This document shows positions 38,874-48,965 of a DNA stretch of 64,000 nucleotides, piece by piece. This stretch comes from Pseudomonas lactucae. Its GTDB lineage: Bacteria; Pseudomonadota; Gammaproteobacteria; Pseudomonadales; Pseudomonadaceae. The position numbers and the translations under genes were made by a program. Positions within the stretch are counted from its first letter, which is position 1. Every line of letters begins with the position of its first letter. The stretch spans positions 1-64,000 of the forward strand of contig NZ_JAFHKI010000002.1 in NCBI RefSeq assembly GCF_016937615.1. The letters are read 5' to 3'. The notes under the pieces are model-generated. The model worked only from the letters and a program-made list of their open reading frames with translations. It was not told the DNA's origin and did no database searches.

Positions 38874-40025
38874 TCAGCGCAGGGCACCGACGATATCGGC
38901 GACGGAGCTCAGCACATCCTTGCCCAGTTGCTTGGAGCGTTCGCCTGACCAACCGGTGTGGGGGTTGGGGGCGTCGTCGTTGTCCTTGAAGGGCATTTCC
39001 AGGGTCAGTGACAGGCAGTCGTATTTCTCGCCGACGGCATTGCAGGCCAGGGTCATGTTGGCTTCGCCCGGCAGGTCGCGGGTGTAGCCGTGGGTGGTCT
39101 GGAAATCGCGGGTCAGTGCGCTGAGGTGGCGGCGAAAGTGTTTTTCCAGGGCTTCGATGCGTGGGGTGTAACCGGGGTTGCCTTCGCACGCGGCGGTGAA
39201 CACGTAGGGGATTTCTTCGTCGCCGTGGATATCCAGGAACAGGTCGACGCCGTACTTTTCCATCTGTTGCTGTACGAACAGTACTTCGGGGCTGGTTTGC
39301 GGGTTCGCGCTTTGCCAGGCGCGGTTGAGGTCCTGGCCCGCGGCATTGGTGCGCAGGTGGCCGTGGAAGGCGCCGTCGGGGTTCATGTTTGGTACCAGGT
39401 ACAGGTCGGCGACGGCCAGCAGTTTTTTCATCTGGGCATCACCATCCTGTTGCAGGCGTTCGATGATGCCTTCCATAAACCATTCGGCCATGTGCTCGCC
39501 GGGGTGTTGCTGGGCGATGATCCAGATATTGCGTCGGCCTTCGCCACCTTTGCCGCGACGCAGCAGTTGGATGCTGCGGCCTTCGACGCTTTTACCGGTG
39601 GCCAGCAGCTGGGTGCCGGCGTATTTCAATGCTTGCTCGATCAGCCCGTCGTGGCGCTCGCGGCTATAGGGTTCGAAGTATGCGAACCACGCATGTTTCT
39701 CGCGGGTTTGCAGGCTGATGTGCAGGATCTCGCCGTCAAACACCGTCGGCACCCGAAACCAGTTGACGTGGTCGTAAGACGCGACAGCCTTGTAGCCGCT
39801 CCACGCATGCCTATAGGAAGACTTACCGGCATTGCTCAAGCGGAAAGTGTGGGTGTGGCCCACATGCATGCCTTCGGCCTTGAAGTGGAACCATTGGAAA
39901 TGTTGGCTGCGGGTATCGGGTTTGATTGCCAGCAGCAACTGATAGGCATCGCTGGCGTCGAGCACCTGGATATTGCCACTGTCGAAGTTGGTGCTGATCT
40001 TGATGGAGGTCAAGGCCACGGTCAT
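38874..40025 (-). CDS. M14-family zinc carboxypeptidase (cytosolic CCP-like)
   Basis: The 383-residue protein has the two-domain layout of cytosolic carboxypeptidases: an N-terminal beta domain (about 1-130, with FHFKAEGMHVGHTHTFRL) and an M14 domain. Zinc ligands are in QQHPGEHMAEW (His and Glu) and DIHGDEE (His); NMNPDGAFHGHLR is the substrate-binding segment, and the catalytic Glu is in SLTLEMPFK. There is no signal peptide, so it acts in the cytosol. Bacterial members of this branch have few known substrates. It is monocistronic; the PrrF RNA ends about 270 bases upstream on the same strand. Confidence 0.9.
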   Translation of the reverse strand: MTVALTSIKISTNFDSGNIQVLDASDAYQLLLAIKPDTRSQHFQWFHFKAEGMHVGHTHTFRLSNAGKSSYRHAWSGYKAVASYDHVNWFRVPTVFDGEILHISLQTREKHAWFAYFEPYSRERHDGLIEQALKYAGTQLLATGKSVEGRSIQLLRRGKGGEGRRNIWIIAQQHPGEHMAEWFMEGIIERLQQDGDAQMKKLLAVADLYLVPNMNPDGAFHGHLRTNAAGQDLNRAWQSANPQTSPEVLFVQQQMEKYGVDLFLDIHGDEEIPYVFTAACEGNPGYTPRIEALEKHFRRHLSALTRDFQTTHGYTRDLPGEANMTLACNAVGEKYDCLSLTLEMPFKDNDDAPNPHTGWSGERSKQLGKDVLSSVADIVGALR

Positions 40026-40293
40026 AGTCTGGTTGCCTGAATATGAGTTGTGGCGGCTATATTACACAGGACGCTGGTAAAGGCTGGACGCAAAATTGTT
40101 GCGCAGGAGGGGGCATCATCCCTGACGCGGCCGCAGCTTAGGTTCTATGAGATTGATTCTCAAGCGCTATTTCGCAGAGATGTGAGCCAGAGCGCTCGGC
40201 TGGGTTTCTTTGGGCGATGGTCTTTTGCTACCATGCGTGTCATCAAGCAACACACAGTCTTCATTAGCCTGAAGCCATGCCAGGGAAACTGGC

Positions 40294-40407
40294 AAAAAAA
40301 AGACCCGGCCAAAGAGCCGGGTCAAAAACCGTGATTAGCCTGATGAGGAGATATTCCAAGAGTCCGACCTAAGGTCCCTTGGCCTATCGACTGATCTCGC
40401 GATCAGC
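40294..40407 (-). ncRNA. prrF: PrrF-type iron-responsive small RNA
   Basis: Read on the minus strand, the region contains GCGAGATCAG, then GGACCTTAGGTCGGACTC, then the core TCTCCTCATCAGGCTAATCA and CGGTTTTTGACCCGGC, ending in a hairpin (GACCCGGC/GCCGGGTC) with eight T. This matches, as I know it, the conserved PrrF core that pairs with mRNAs such as sodB. A Fur box sits directly upstream at 40415. When iron is low, Fur releases the promoter and PrrF represses iron-using proteins. Its 5' end near 40407 is inferred from a TATTAT -10 inside the Fur box. Confidence 0.88.
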
Positions 40408-40414
40408 TGAGCCC

Positions 40415-40433
40415 AATAATAATCATTATCATT
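40415..40433 (-). promoter_or_regulatory. Fur box overlapping the PrrF promoter
   Basis: AATAATAATCATTATCATT matches the 19-base Fur consensus (GATAATGATAATCATTATC) at most positions. On the minus strand it includes TATTAT as a likely -10 hexamer, placing Fur exactly over the PrrF promoter. Confidence 0.88.
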
Positions 40434-40485
40434 TGCAAGTCAAATGTTTTTATCCGTCGGATAGAAATATTTTTCTTTCGCGTCG

Positions 40486-40836
40486 TTATACGTTCGCCTG
40501 ACTCGGCGGCGGCTGCAACGACCGCTCCACCATCGCCTTCGCCATATCGATCAAATACACCACTGAAAACGCCAGGTCGCGCTGATTGCCCTGATGGCTG
40601 CTCGCCGACTCATAGGCCGTTGCCGCTGCGCTGCGCAGCAGGTCGGAGGCATGCACCAGGGCTTCTTCCTGGCTGATGCCGGGTTTGATGGCGAACAGGG
40701 TCTGATCCGCCGTCGCGGCCGACATTTCTTCTTTCAAGTAAAAGTCCAGCGCACGCTTGGCGGCGCCGCTGCTGCGCAGGTGTTGCAGGTCGTTGTCTTC
40801 GAGTGTTTCGGGCAGGAGATACGGGCTCGTCGTCAT
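40486..40836 (-). CDS. Small conserved Pseudomonas protein (DUF3077/DUF6124-like)
   Basis: The 116-residue soluble protein contains LFAIKPGISQEEALVHASDLLRSAAATAYESA, here seen as FAIKPGISQEEALVHASDL and following, a pattern frequent in small multi-copy Pseudomonas proteins of unknown function. The rest is helical and ends with a Pro-rich tail. It is monocistronic, divergent from the XRE regulator. I am unsure which DUF family is correct, and no function can be inferred. Confidence 0.72.
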   Translation of the reverse strand: MTTSPYLLPETLEDNDLQHLRSSGAAKRALDFYLKEEMSAATADQTLFAIKPGISQEEALVHASDLLRSAAATAYESASSHQGNQRDLAFSVVYLIDMAKAMVERSLQPPPSQANV

Positions 40837-40966
40837 AAGGGGCGGTACTCTGGGTGGGTGTCGAAAACCTTATGCCTGATGATAGTACGTATCGTATTTA
40901 TGTCGTTTTATGGATTACTACAAACTGTTTATTGCCCTGAAAATTGGCTGACGTATCGTCGCGTCC

Positions 40967-41602
40967 ATGGATAACTGGATAGCGTTGGTCAAGGCCAACA
41001 TGAAAGACCGCAAGGTCACGCAAGGTGAGCTGGCTGAACGCCTGGGGATGTCCCAGGGCGGTGTCGGCCACTGGCTCAACAAGCGCCGCGTACCCAGCCT
41101 GGAGGACATGAACCGGGTGTTGGAGGCTCTGGGGCTGGGCTACCTGGAGGTGGTGCAGCAGGTGCGAGAAAGGGCCGACGACGCACCGGCCTTGGTCAAA
41201 CAGTACAACCCGTATTTCCGTTACCCGGTCAGTGACTGGGACGCTCTGTGCGAAGTGCGCGATGAGCGCCCGGCCTATGGCGATGCGCGCTTCGAACTGA
41301 GCGATTACCACGCTCGGGGTGATGCCTTCTGGCTACCGGTGACAGGCGATGCCATGACCGCGCCCACTGGGCTGAGCATCGCGGCAGGCATGCTGATCCT
41401 GGTGGACCCAGCCCTTATCGCCGAACCCGGCAAACTGGTGGTCGCCCAATGGGCCGACGGTCCCCAGGCCACCTTCCGTCAGTTGCTCGAAGAAAGCGGC
41501 CAGCGTTACCTGGTACCGCTCAATCCCACCTATCCGAAACAGCGGTTCACCGCCGATTGCCGCATCCTTGGCGTGGTGGTGCAGGCTTGCGCGAAGTTCT
41601 AA
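40967..41602 (+). CDS. XRE-family repressor with S24-like domain lacking catalytic dyad
   Basis: The 211-residue protein has an N-terminal helix-turn-helix (KVTQGELAERLGMSQGGVGHWL) and a C-terminal LexA/CI-type S24 domain. Where self-cleaving repressors have a Ser in GDSM, this has VTGDAMTAP; where the general-base Lys is expected, it reads ATFRQLLEE. Both catalytic residues appear replaced (Ser to Ala, Lys to Arg), so RecA-triggered self-cleavage is unlikely. The C-terminal domain probably serves dimerisation. No prophage genes lie around it; its stop overlaps the liuD stop by 4 bases. Target genes are unknown. Confidence 0.85.
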   Translation: MDNWIALVKANMKDRKVTQGELAERLGMSQGGVGHWLNKRRVPSLEDMNRVLEALGLGYLEVVQQVRERADDAPALVKQYNPYFRYPVSDWDALCEVRDERPAYGDARFELSDYHARGDAFWLPVTGDAMTAPTGLSIAAGMLILVDPALIAEPGKLVVAQWADGPQATFRQLLEESGQRYLVPLNPTYPKQRFTADCRILGVVVQACAKF

Positions 41603-43521
41603 TCGGCACTTTCCAGCTCCACCAATGCGCAACCCTCTGCAACCATTTCGCCTTCCTGGCAGAACAGCGTCTTGACCACCCCAGCCTGTGGCGCGCGGAT
41701 GCTGTGCTCCATTTTCATCGCCTCCAGGACCACCAGTTGCGCGCCGGCCTGGACCGCTTGGCCCACCGCCACGAGCACGCGCACAATGCTGCCGTTCATC
41801 GGTGCGGTGAGGCCGCCCTGATGAGCCTGGCTGGCGTCCACCGCCGCAATCGGGTCGAACAGGCTGACGCCGTGCATCTCGCCGTCCCAGCGCAGGAATA
41901 CTGAGCCTTCGCTGCGTATTGCCAGATGTGAACGCCGCACGCCTTCACGTTCGATCAGCAACTGCTCACCGCGCAACTGCGCCGCAGTGCCCGCCAAGGT
42001 CACCAGCCGATCCTGCCCATTGCAGCTCAGATGCAACGACACCTCAGCGGGCAAACCGGCGCGAAAACCGCGTGTATCCGCCCATGGCCCATCCCCCACC
42101 GGCAAGCTCTGCATAAACGCCGAGCCCGCCGCCTGCCAGAACGCGTCGTTCAACTCGCCGGGCACGGGTAGCAACTGATCCTGATAACGCGGAATAAACC
42201 CGGTATCCAGTTCGGCCGCCGCAAACGCCGGGTGGCCATGATGCGCCGCAGGAAGCCCAGGTTGGTCTTCAGCCCACCGACGGCAAATTCGTCGAGCATG
42301 CTCAGCAAGCGCAGCCGCGCCTGTTCGCGGTCCTCGCCCCAGGCAATCAGCTTGCCGAGCATCGGGTCGTAGAAGGGCGACACGCTATCGCCTTGCTCGA
42401 CGCCACTGTCCACCCGTCGGCCAGGGCCCGCGGCAGACTCGCGGTACAGCGCCAGGTGCCCGGTGGCGGGCAGGAAATCATGGGCTGGGTCTTCGGCATA
42501 CAAGCGCGCTTCAATCGCGTGGCCGATCAGCGGCACCTGTTCCTGGGTGATCGGCAGCGCCTCACCCAGGGCCACGCGAATCTGCCAGGCCACCAGGTCC
42601 AGGCCGGTGATCGCCTCGGTCACCGGGTGTTCCACCTGCAACCGTGTGTTCATCTCCATGAAGAAAAACTCGCCGCGTGCGTCCAGCAGGAACTCCACGG
42701 TGCCGGCACCTACGTAGCCGATCGCCTGGGCCGCGCGTACGGCGGCTTCGCCCATGGCCCGGCGTTGTTCAACACTGAGCCCTGGCGCCGGCGCTTCTTC
42801 GACGACTTTTTGGTGGCGACGTTGAATCGAACAATCGCGTTCATTGAGATACAAACAATGCCCGTGCTGATCGGCAAATACCTGGATCTCCACGTGGCGC
42901 GGCTTGAGCAGGTATTTTTCCACCAGCATCTGCCCATTGCCAAAGGAGGACAGCGCTTCACGCTGCGCCGAGGCCAGGGCTTCGGCGAGTTGGTCGACCT
43001 GCTCGACCACCTTCATGCCCTTTCCACCGCCGCCGGCGTGCCTTGAGCAGCACCGGGTAGCCAATGCGCGCGCAGGCTTCGCGGAAGGTCTCCAGGTCTT
43101 GGGCTTCGCCGTGATAACCCGGCACCAGTGGCACACCGGCGGTCTCCATCAGCGCCTTGGCGGCGGATTTGCTGCCCATGGCGTCGATGGCCGAGGCGGG
43201 TGGACCAAGGAAGATCAGGCCCGCGCTTTCAATCGCACGGGCAAAGGCGGCGTTTTCCGACAAAAAGCCATAGCCCGGATGAATCGCCTGGGCACCGCTG
43301 GACTGGGCGGCGGCAATCAGTTTGTCGATCTGCAGGTAGCTCTCGGCAGCCTTGCTGCCGCCCAGGTCGACGCGGATATCCGCCTCGCGGCTGTGCCGTG
43401 CATCGCGGTCGATGGCGCTGTGCACGGCGACGGTGGTCAAGCCCATGGCCTTGGCGGTACGCATCACCCGGCAGGCGATTTCGCCACGGTTGGCCACCAG
43501 TACAGTGGTCAATGTGTTCAT
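41599..43521 (-). CDS. liuD: Methylcrotonyl-CoA carboxylase biotin-carrying subunit (three apparent deletions)
   Basis: LiuD carboxylates biotin for 3-methylcrotonyl-CoA carboxylase in leucine catabolism. With three bases restored it is 641 residues. Order: biotin carboxylase (start LTTVLVANRGEIACRV, ATP loop AGGGGKGMKVVE, ERDCSIQRRHQKVVEEAP, EMNTRLQVEHPVTE) and a C-terminal biotinyl domain with the biotin Lys in VVLEAMKMEHSI. Frame breaks: 43037 and 43040 (two single losses just before the Gly-rich loop) and about 42235 (GGCCCAC read as GGCCAC). The ATG at 43521 overlaps the liuC stop as ATGA. Last gene of the liuABCD operon. Confidence 0.9.
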
Positions 43522-44324
43522 GAACGCGGCTCCTGCGACTGCCAACTCGGCGCACGTTTTTGCAGGAAGGCCCTTAAGCCCTCCTGACCCTCGGCGCTGA
43601 CGCGAACCCGCGCGATGGCATTTTCGCAATAGCGGCGCAGGGCAGGGGTGAGGGCGCCGTTACCCACCTCGCGCAGCAGGTCCTTGCTGGCACGCATTGC
43701 GGCCGGGCTGTTGTGCAGCAGGTTGGTGACCCACTGCTCCACGTGCGTGTTCAGCTCGTCCGCCGGGTAGCTCTCCGCCAGCAGGCCGATGTCCCGCGCA
43801 CGCTGGCCGCCGAAGCGTTCGGCGGTCAGGGCATAACGGCGTGCCGCGCGTTCGCCGATGGCCTGCACCACGAAGGGGCTGATCACCGCCGGTGCCAGGC
43901 CGATGCGCACTTCCGATAAACAGAATTGCGCGTCATCGGCGCCAATCGCCATGTCACAGCAACTGATCAAGCCCAGCGCGCCGCCGTAGGCCGCGCCTTG
44001 TACTACCGCCAGGGTAGGGATTTTCAGTTTGGCCAGGTTGTACATCAGCTCCGCCAGTTCGCGGGCGTCGTCCAGGTTGGTGTGATAATCCAGCTCGGCC
44101 GACTGCTGCATCCAGGCCAGGTCCGCACCAGCGCTGAAGTGCTTGCCGCGCCCTCGCAGCACCAGAAAGCGCAGGGAGGCATCGCCTTGTACCTGATCGA
44201 GGGCGATGATCAGTTCGCGGATCATTTCGGCGTTGAACGCGTTGTTCTTGGCTTCGCGACTGAGCCACAGCGTGGCGAAGCCACGACGGTCGGTGATCAG
44301 TTCGAGGGTGTTGAAATCGCTCAT
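43518..44324 (-). CDS. liuC: Methylglutaconyl-CoA hydratase (enoyl-CoA hydratase family)
   Basis: LiuC hydrates 3-methylglutaconyl-CoA to HMG-CoA. The 268-residue crotonase-fold protein starts at ATG 44324, which has GGAG 8 bases upstream; an in-frame ATG at 44339 would contain that ribosome site in its own coding region. It shows the oxyanion-hole segment GKHFSAGADLAWM, VVQGAAYGGALGL and the catalytic acid region CLSEVRIGLAPAVISPFV. The gene lies between liuB and liuD, coupled to the latter. Confidence 0.92.
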   Translation of the reverse strand: MSDFNTLELITDRRGFATLWLSREAKNNAFNAEMIRELIIALDQVQGDASLRFLVLRGRGKHFSAGADLAWMQQSAELDYHTNLDDARELAELMYNLAKLKIPTLAVVQGAAYGGALGLISCCDMAIGADDAQFCLSEVRIGLAPAVISPFVVQAIGERAARRYALTAERFGGQRARDIGLLAESYPADELNTHVEQWVTNLLHNSPAAMRASKDLLREVGNGALTPALRRYCENAIARVRVSAEGQEGLRAFLQKRAPSWQSQEPRS

Positions 44325-44339
44325 GGGGTACAGCTCCAT

Positions 44340-45945
44340 TTACATGCGGAACACGCCGAAGCGGCTCGGCTCGATGGGGGCGTTCAGCGCGGCGGACAGG
44401 GCCAGGCCCAGCACGTCGCGGGTCTGCAACGGGTCGATCACCCCGTCATCCCACAGGCGCGCACTCGAATAGTAGGGGTGACCCTGGGTTTCATACTGAT
44501 CGAGGATCGGCTGCTTGATGGCGATTTCTTCCTCGGCGCTGAAGCCGTTACCGGCACGTTCGGCCTGCTCGCGCTTGACCTGCACCAGCACGCCGGCGGC
44601 CTGCTCGGCGCCCATCACGCCGATGCGCGCGTTGGGCCACATCCATAAAAAACGCGGGTCGTAGGCACGGCCGCACATGCCGTAATTACCGGCGCCAAAA
44701 CTGCCGCCGATGATCACGGTGAACTTCGGCACCCTGGCGCAGGCCACGGCGGTGACCAGTTTGGCGCCATGCTTGGCGATGCCGCCGGCTTCGTATTTCT
44801 GGCCGACCATAAAACCAGTGATGTTCTGCAGGAACAGCAGCGGGATCCCGCGCTGGCAGGCCAGTTCGATAAAGTGCGCGCCTTTCTGCGCGGCTTCGGC
44901 GAACAGAATCCCGTTGTTGGCCAGGATCGCTATCGGGTAGCCCTGCAGGTGCGCAAAGCCGCACACCAGGGTGGTGCCGAACAGCGCCTTGAACTCATCG
45001 AACACCGAACCGTCCACCAGCCGCGCAATCACTTCGCGCACGTCGAAGGGTTGTTTGGCGTCGGCCGGGATCACGCCGTACAACTCTTCGCCGCTGTACA
45101 ACGGCGCCACCGGCGCGCGCTGCGTCAACTGGCCCTGTTTGCGCCAATTGAGGTTGGCCACACTGCGCCGGGCCAGGGCCAGGGCGTGTTCGTCACTGTC
45201 GGCGTAGTGGTCGGCCACGCCGGAGACCTTGCAATGCACATCGGCACCGCCCAGGTCTTCGGCGCTGACCACTTCACCCGTGGCGGCTTTCACCAGCGGC
45301 GGGCCGGCGAGGAAGATGGTGGCCTGTTGGCGCACCATGATCGCTTCGTCGCCATGGCCGGTACATAGGCGCGCCGGCGGTGCACGAGCCCATCACCACG
45401 GCGATCTGCGGGATGCCCTGAGCGCTCATGTTGGCCTGGTTGAAGAAGATCCGGCCGAAGTGCTCGCGGTCGGGAAACACTTCGTCCTGGCGCGGCAGGT
45501 TGGCGCCGCCGGAGTCCACCAGGTAGATGCACGGCAGGCGGTTCTGCTCGGCGATGGTCTGGGCGCGCAGGTGTTTTTTTACGGTGAGCGGGTAGTACGA
45601 GCCGCCTTTTACCGTGGCGTCGTTGGCCACGATCATGCATTCGATACCTTCCACGCGGCCGATCCCGGCGATTACCCCGGCGGCGGGCACGTCTTCGCCG
45701 TACACCTGATGGGCGGCCAGTTGGCTGAGTTCCAGAAACGGCGAGCCCGGATCTAGCAGGCGATTGATGCGCTCACGCGGCAACAATTTGCCCCGTGAAG
45801 TATGCCGCTCCTGAGCCTTGGCGCCGCCGCCTTGCTGCACGTGGGCAAGCAAGGTGTGCAGGGCGTCGACCTGCTGGCGCATCGCCGCGCTGTTGGTGGC
45901 GAATTCCGCCGAGCGCGGGTTGAGCTGGGTGTGCAAGGTGGCCAT
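44340..45945 (-). CDS. liuB: Methylcrotonyl-CoA carboxylase carboxyltransferase subunit (two apparent deletions)
   Basis: LiuB transfers carboxyl from biotin to 3-methylcrotonyl-CoA. With two bases restored it is 535 residues, matching known LiuB. N-terminal half: [55 protein letters not shown]-terminal half: [39 protein letters not shown] and AVMGGEQAA-like [13 protein letters not shown]. Breaks at about 45372 (GGCGGCGCC read as GGCGCGCC) and 45350 (GGCGGAC read as GGCGAC); between them the third frame reads AYVPAM, as expected. It lies 11 bases after liuA. Confidence 0.91.
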
Positions 45946-45956
45946 GGCGCGCTCCC

Positions 45957-47119
45957 TCAGCGGGTTTCGTTGAACAGTTCGCGACCGATCAGCATCCGCC
46001 GAATCTCACTGGTGCCGGCGCCGATTTCGTACAGCTTGGCGTCGCGCAGCAAGCGTCCGGCGGGGAATTCGTTGATGTAGCCATTGCCCCCCAGGATCTG
46101 GATCGCATCCAGGGCCATTTGCGTGGCGCGTTCGGCGCTGTAGAGGATCACCCCGGCGCGTCCTTGCGCGTGGTTTCGCCACGCTCGCACGCCTGGGCCA
46201 CCGCGTAGAGGTAGGCGCGGCTGGCGTTGAGTTGGGTGTACATGTCGGCGACCTTGCCCTGGATCAGCTGGAATTCGCCGATGCTCTGGCCGAACTGTTT
46301 GCGGTCATGGATGTAGGGCACGATCAGGTCCATGCAGGCTTGCATGATCCCGGTGGGGCCGCCGGAGAGCACCACGCGTTCGTAGTCCAGGCCGCTCATC
46401 AGAACTTTCACGCCGCCGTTGAGTGCGCCGAGGATGTTGGTTTCGGGTACCTCCACATCATCGAAGAACAACTCGCAGGTGTTGGAGCCGCGCATGCCCA
46501 GCTTGTCGAACTTGTTGCTGCGGCTGAAGCCTTTCCAGTCGCGTTCGACGATAAACGCGGTGATGCCGTGCGGGCCCTTTTCCAGGTCGGTCTTGGCGTA
46601 GATCACGTAGGTGTTGGCATCGGGGCCGTTGGTGATCCACGTCTTGCTGCCGTTGAGCACGTAGCGGTCGCCGCGTTTGTCGGCACGCAGTTTCATCGAA
46701 ACCACATCGGAGCCGGCGTTGGGCTCGCTCATGGCCAGGGCGCCGACGTGTTCGCCGCTGATCAGTTGGGGCAGGTAGTTGAGTTTCTGTTCGTGGGTGC
46801 CGTTGCGGTTGATCTGGTTCACGCACAGGTTCGAGTGCGCGCCGTAGGACAGTGCCACCGAGGCCGAGCCACGGCTGATCTCTTCCATGGCCACCACGTG
46901 GGCCAGGTAACCCAGCCCGGCGCCACCGTATTCTTCCGGCACGGTAATGCCCAGCAGGCCCATGTCACCGAACTTGCGCCACAGGTCGGCGGGGAACAGG
47001 TTGTCGATGTCGATCTGTGCCGCGCGGGGGGCGATTTCCTTGGCCACGAAGGACTGCACCTGGTCGCGCAGCATGTCGATGGTTTCACCGAGGGCGAAGT
47101 TCAGGGACGGGTAATTCAT
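45957..47119 (-). CDS. liuA: Isovaleryl-CoA dehydrogenase (one apparent deletion)
   Basis: LiuA oxidises isovaleryl-CoA to 3-methylcrotonyl-CoA with FAD, passing electrons to ETF. From ATG 47119 and with one restored base it has 387 residues. Acyl-CoA dehydrogenase signatures are [31 protein letters not shown], the catalytic Glu in [12 protein letters not shown], and [13 protein letters not shown] near the end. The break is at 46157: GACGCGGCCGGG is read as GACGCGCCGGG. It is the first gene of the operon, downstream of LiuR-type boxes. Confidence 0.93.
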
Positions 47120-47184
47120 GGACAGGCACCTTAATGTCAGCGTTGTTGTTGTGTGGAGCACGCGCTAGGGGAGGGCGCTCACCT

Positions 47185-47198
47185 TTACGTTAACGTAA
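47185..47198. promoter_or_regulatory. LiuR-type box A (perfect palindrome)
   Basis: TTACGTTAACGTAA is a perfect 14-base palindrome in the liuA/acyl-CoA synthetase interval. The same core recurs upstream of liuR. MerR-type LiuR binding sites of this form are known from leucine-catabolism operons. Confidence 0.75.
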
Positions 47199-47226
47199 GC
47201 TTGCGTTAGCGCGCTGTCAATCGTAG

Positions 47227-47242
47227 TTTACGTTTACGTCAA
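47227..47242. promoter_or_regulatory. LiuR-type box B
   Basis: TTTACGTTTACGTCAA differs at one position from the box before liuR (51159). It lies 28 bases ahead of the synthetase ATG, so it probably controls that gene, while box A serves liuA. Confidence 0.7.
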
Positions 47243-47269
47243 CCTACAAAAAAGACAACAGGGGTCGTT

Positions 47270-48901
47270 ATGGATCAACCACACCCGAGCTACAGCCGTG
47301 GCTCTCAGGACAAGACCTTGCTGGCCATGACCATTGGCCAGGCCTTTGATAAAACCGTCGCGCGGTACCCGGAAGGTGAAGCCCTGGTGGTGCGCCATCA
47401 GTCGCGTCGTTATACCTGGCGGCAACTGGCCGAAACGGTTGAGTTGCACGCCCGTGCGTTCCTGGCGCTGGGCATGCAGGCCGGCGACCGCCTGGGTATC
47501 TGGGCGCCCAATTGTGCCGAGTGGTGCATCAGCCAGATTGCCAGTGCCAAGCTCGGTGTGATCCTGGTGAATATCAACCCGGCGTATCGCAGCAGCGAGC
47601 TGGATTACGTGCTCAAACAGTCCGGCTGCCAGTGGCTGGTGTGCGCCGGGTCGTTCAAGACCTCCGACTACCACGCCATGTTGCAGGCGCTGAACCCAGA
47701 CCTGCGCGGCCTTATCAGCCTTGATCCCAGCCCGCCCCCGGGCTTTATGCCCTGGGCGCAACTGGCGGCTCTCGGCGCAGGCGTGCCGCCCGAGCAATTG
47801 CACAGCCGCCAGGCCAGCCTGCATTTCGACCAGCCCGTGAATATCCAGTACACCTCCGGCACCACCGGCTTCCCCAAGGGCGCCACCCTCAGTCATCACA
47901 ACATCCTCAATAACGGTTACATGGTCGGCGAAAGCCTGGGCCTCAGCGCGCAGGATCGCCTGGTGATCCCGGTGCCGCTGTATCACTGTTTCGGCATGGT
48001 GATGGGGAATTTGGGCTGCATCACCCACGGCACCACCATGATCTACGCCAATGATGGCTTCGACCCGCTGCTGACCCTCACCGCCGTCGCCGAAGAACGC
48101 GCCACCGGCCTATACGGCGTGCCCACCATGTTTATCGCCTTGCTCGACCACCCACGACGTGGCGAGTTTGAATTATCCAGCCTGCGCACCGGCATCATGG
48201 CGGGCGCCACGTGCCCCATCGAAGTCATGCGCCGTGTCATCGACGAAATGCACATGAGCGAAGTGCAGATTGCCTACGGCATGACCGAAACCAGCCCGGT
48301 ATCCTTGCAAACCGGTGCCAATGACGACCTGGAACGCCGTGTCACCACCGTCGGCCGCACTCAGCCGCAACTGGAAAACAAAATCATCGACGCCGCGGGC
48401 AACACGCTCGCGCGCGGTGAGATCGGCGAGTTGTGCACCCGCGGCTACAGCGTGATGCTCGGCTACTGGAACAACCCCGAAGGCACTCGCGACGCCATCG
48501 ACGAGGCCGGCTGGATGCACACCGGTGACCTGGCAACCATGGACGAGCAGGGCTACGTGTGCATCGTCGGGCGCAACAAGGACATGATTATTCGCGGTGG
48601 CGAGAACGTGTATCCACGGGAGTTGGAGGAGTTTTTCTTCACGCATCCAGCGGTGGCCGACGTGCAGGTCATCGGCATTCCCGATGAACGTTATGGCGAA
48701 GAGATCGTCGCCTGGGTCAAGTGCCATCCCGGCCATGGCGTCAACGAGCTGGAGCTTCAGGACTGGTGCAAGGGCCGCATTGCGCACTTCAAGACGCCGA
48801 GGTACTTCAAGTTCGTGGATGAATTCCCGATGACGGTGACCGGCAAGATCCAGAAGTTTCGCATGCGTGAGATCACTCTGAACGAACTCCGCCGCGGTTG
48901 A
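47270..48901 (+). CDS. AMP-binding acyl-CoA synthetase
   Basis: The 543-residue adenylate-forming enzyme activates a carboxylic acid as its CoA thioester. Motifs: the P-loop-like [25 protein letters not shown], the Asp-bearing [16 protein letters not shown], the hinge [16 protein letters not shown] and the catalytic Lys in TVTGKIQKF. It is divergent from liuA across LiuR-type boxes and is likely co-regulated. A matching substrate would be a branched or medium-chain acid such as isovalerate, but this is inferred from context. The ATG at 47270 follows CAGGGG. Confidence 0.9.
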   Translation: MDQPHPSYSRGSQDKTLLAMTIGQAFDKTVARYPEGEALVVRHQSRRYTWRQLAETVELHARAFLALGMQAGDRLGIWAPNCAEWCISQIASAKLGVILVNINPAYRSSELDYVLKQSGCQWLVCAGSFKTSDYHAMLQALNPDLRGLISLDPSPPPGFMPWAQLAALGAGVPPEQLHSRQASLHFDQPVNIQYTSGTTGFPKGATLSHHNILNNGYMVGESLGLSAQDRLVIPVPLYHCFGMVMGNLGCITHGTTMIYANDGFDPLLTLTAVAEERATGLYGVPTMFIALLDHPRRGEFELSSLRTGIMAGATCPIEVMRRVIDEMHMSEVQIAYGMTETSPVSLQTGANDDLERRVTTVGRTQPQLENKIIDAAGNTLARGEIGELCTRGYSVMLGYWNNPEGTRDAIDEAGWMHTGDLATMDEQGYVCIVGRNKDMIIRGGENVYPRELEEFFFTHPAVADVQVIGIPDERYGEEIVAWVKCHPGHGVNELELQDWCKGRIAHFKTPRYFKFVDEFPMTVTGKIQKFRMREITLNELRRG

Positions 48902-48965
48902 CACACTTGAGCATGCGCAGGGCGATACTCGTGTGCCGCTTGTGTGCCGGTGCCACAGCCTAGGG

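Noticed and set aside
40967-41602. A prophage or pyocin cluster starting at the CI-like repressor
   Set aside because: Neighbours are liuD and a small unrelated gene; no phage structural, lysis or integrase genes occur nearby.
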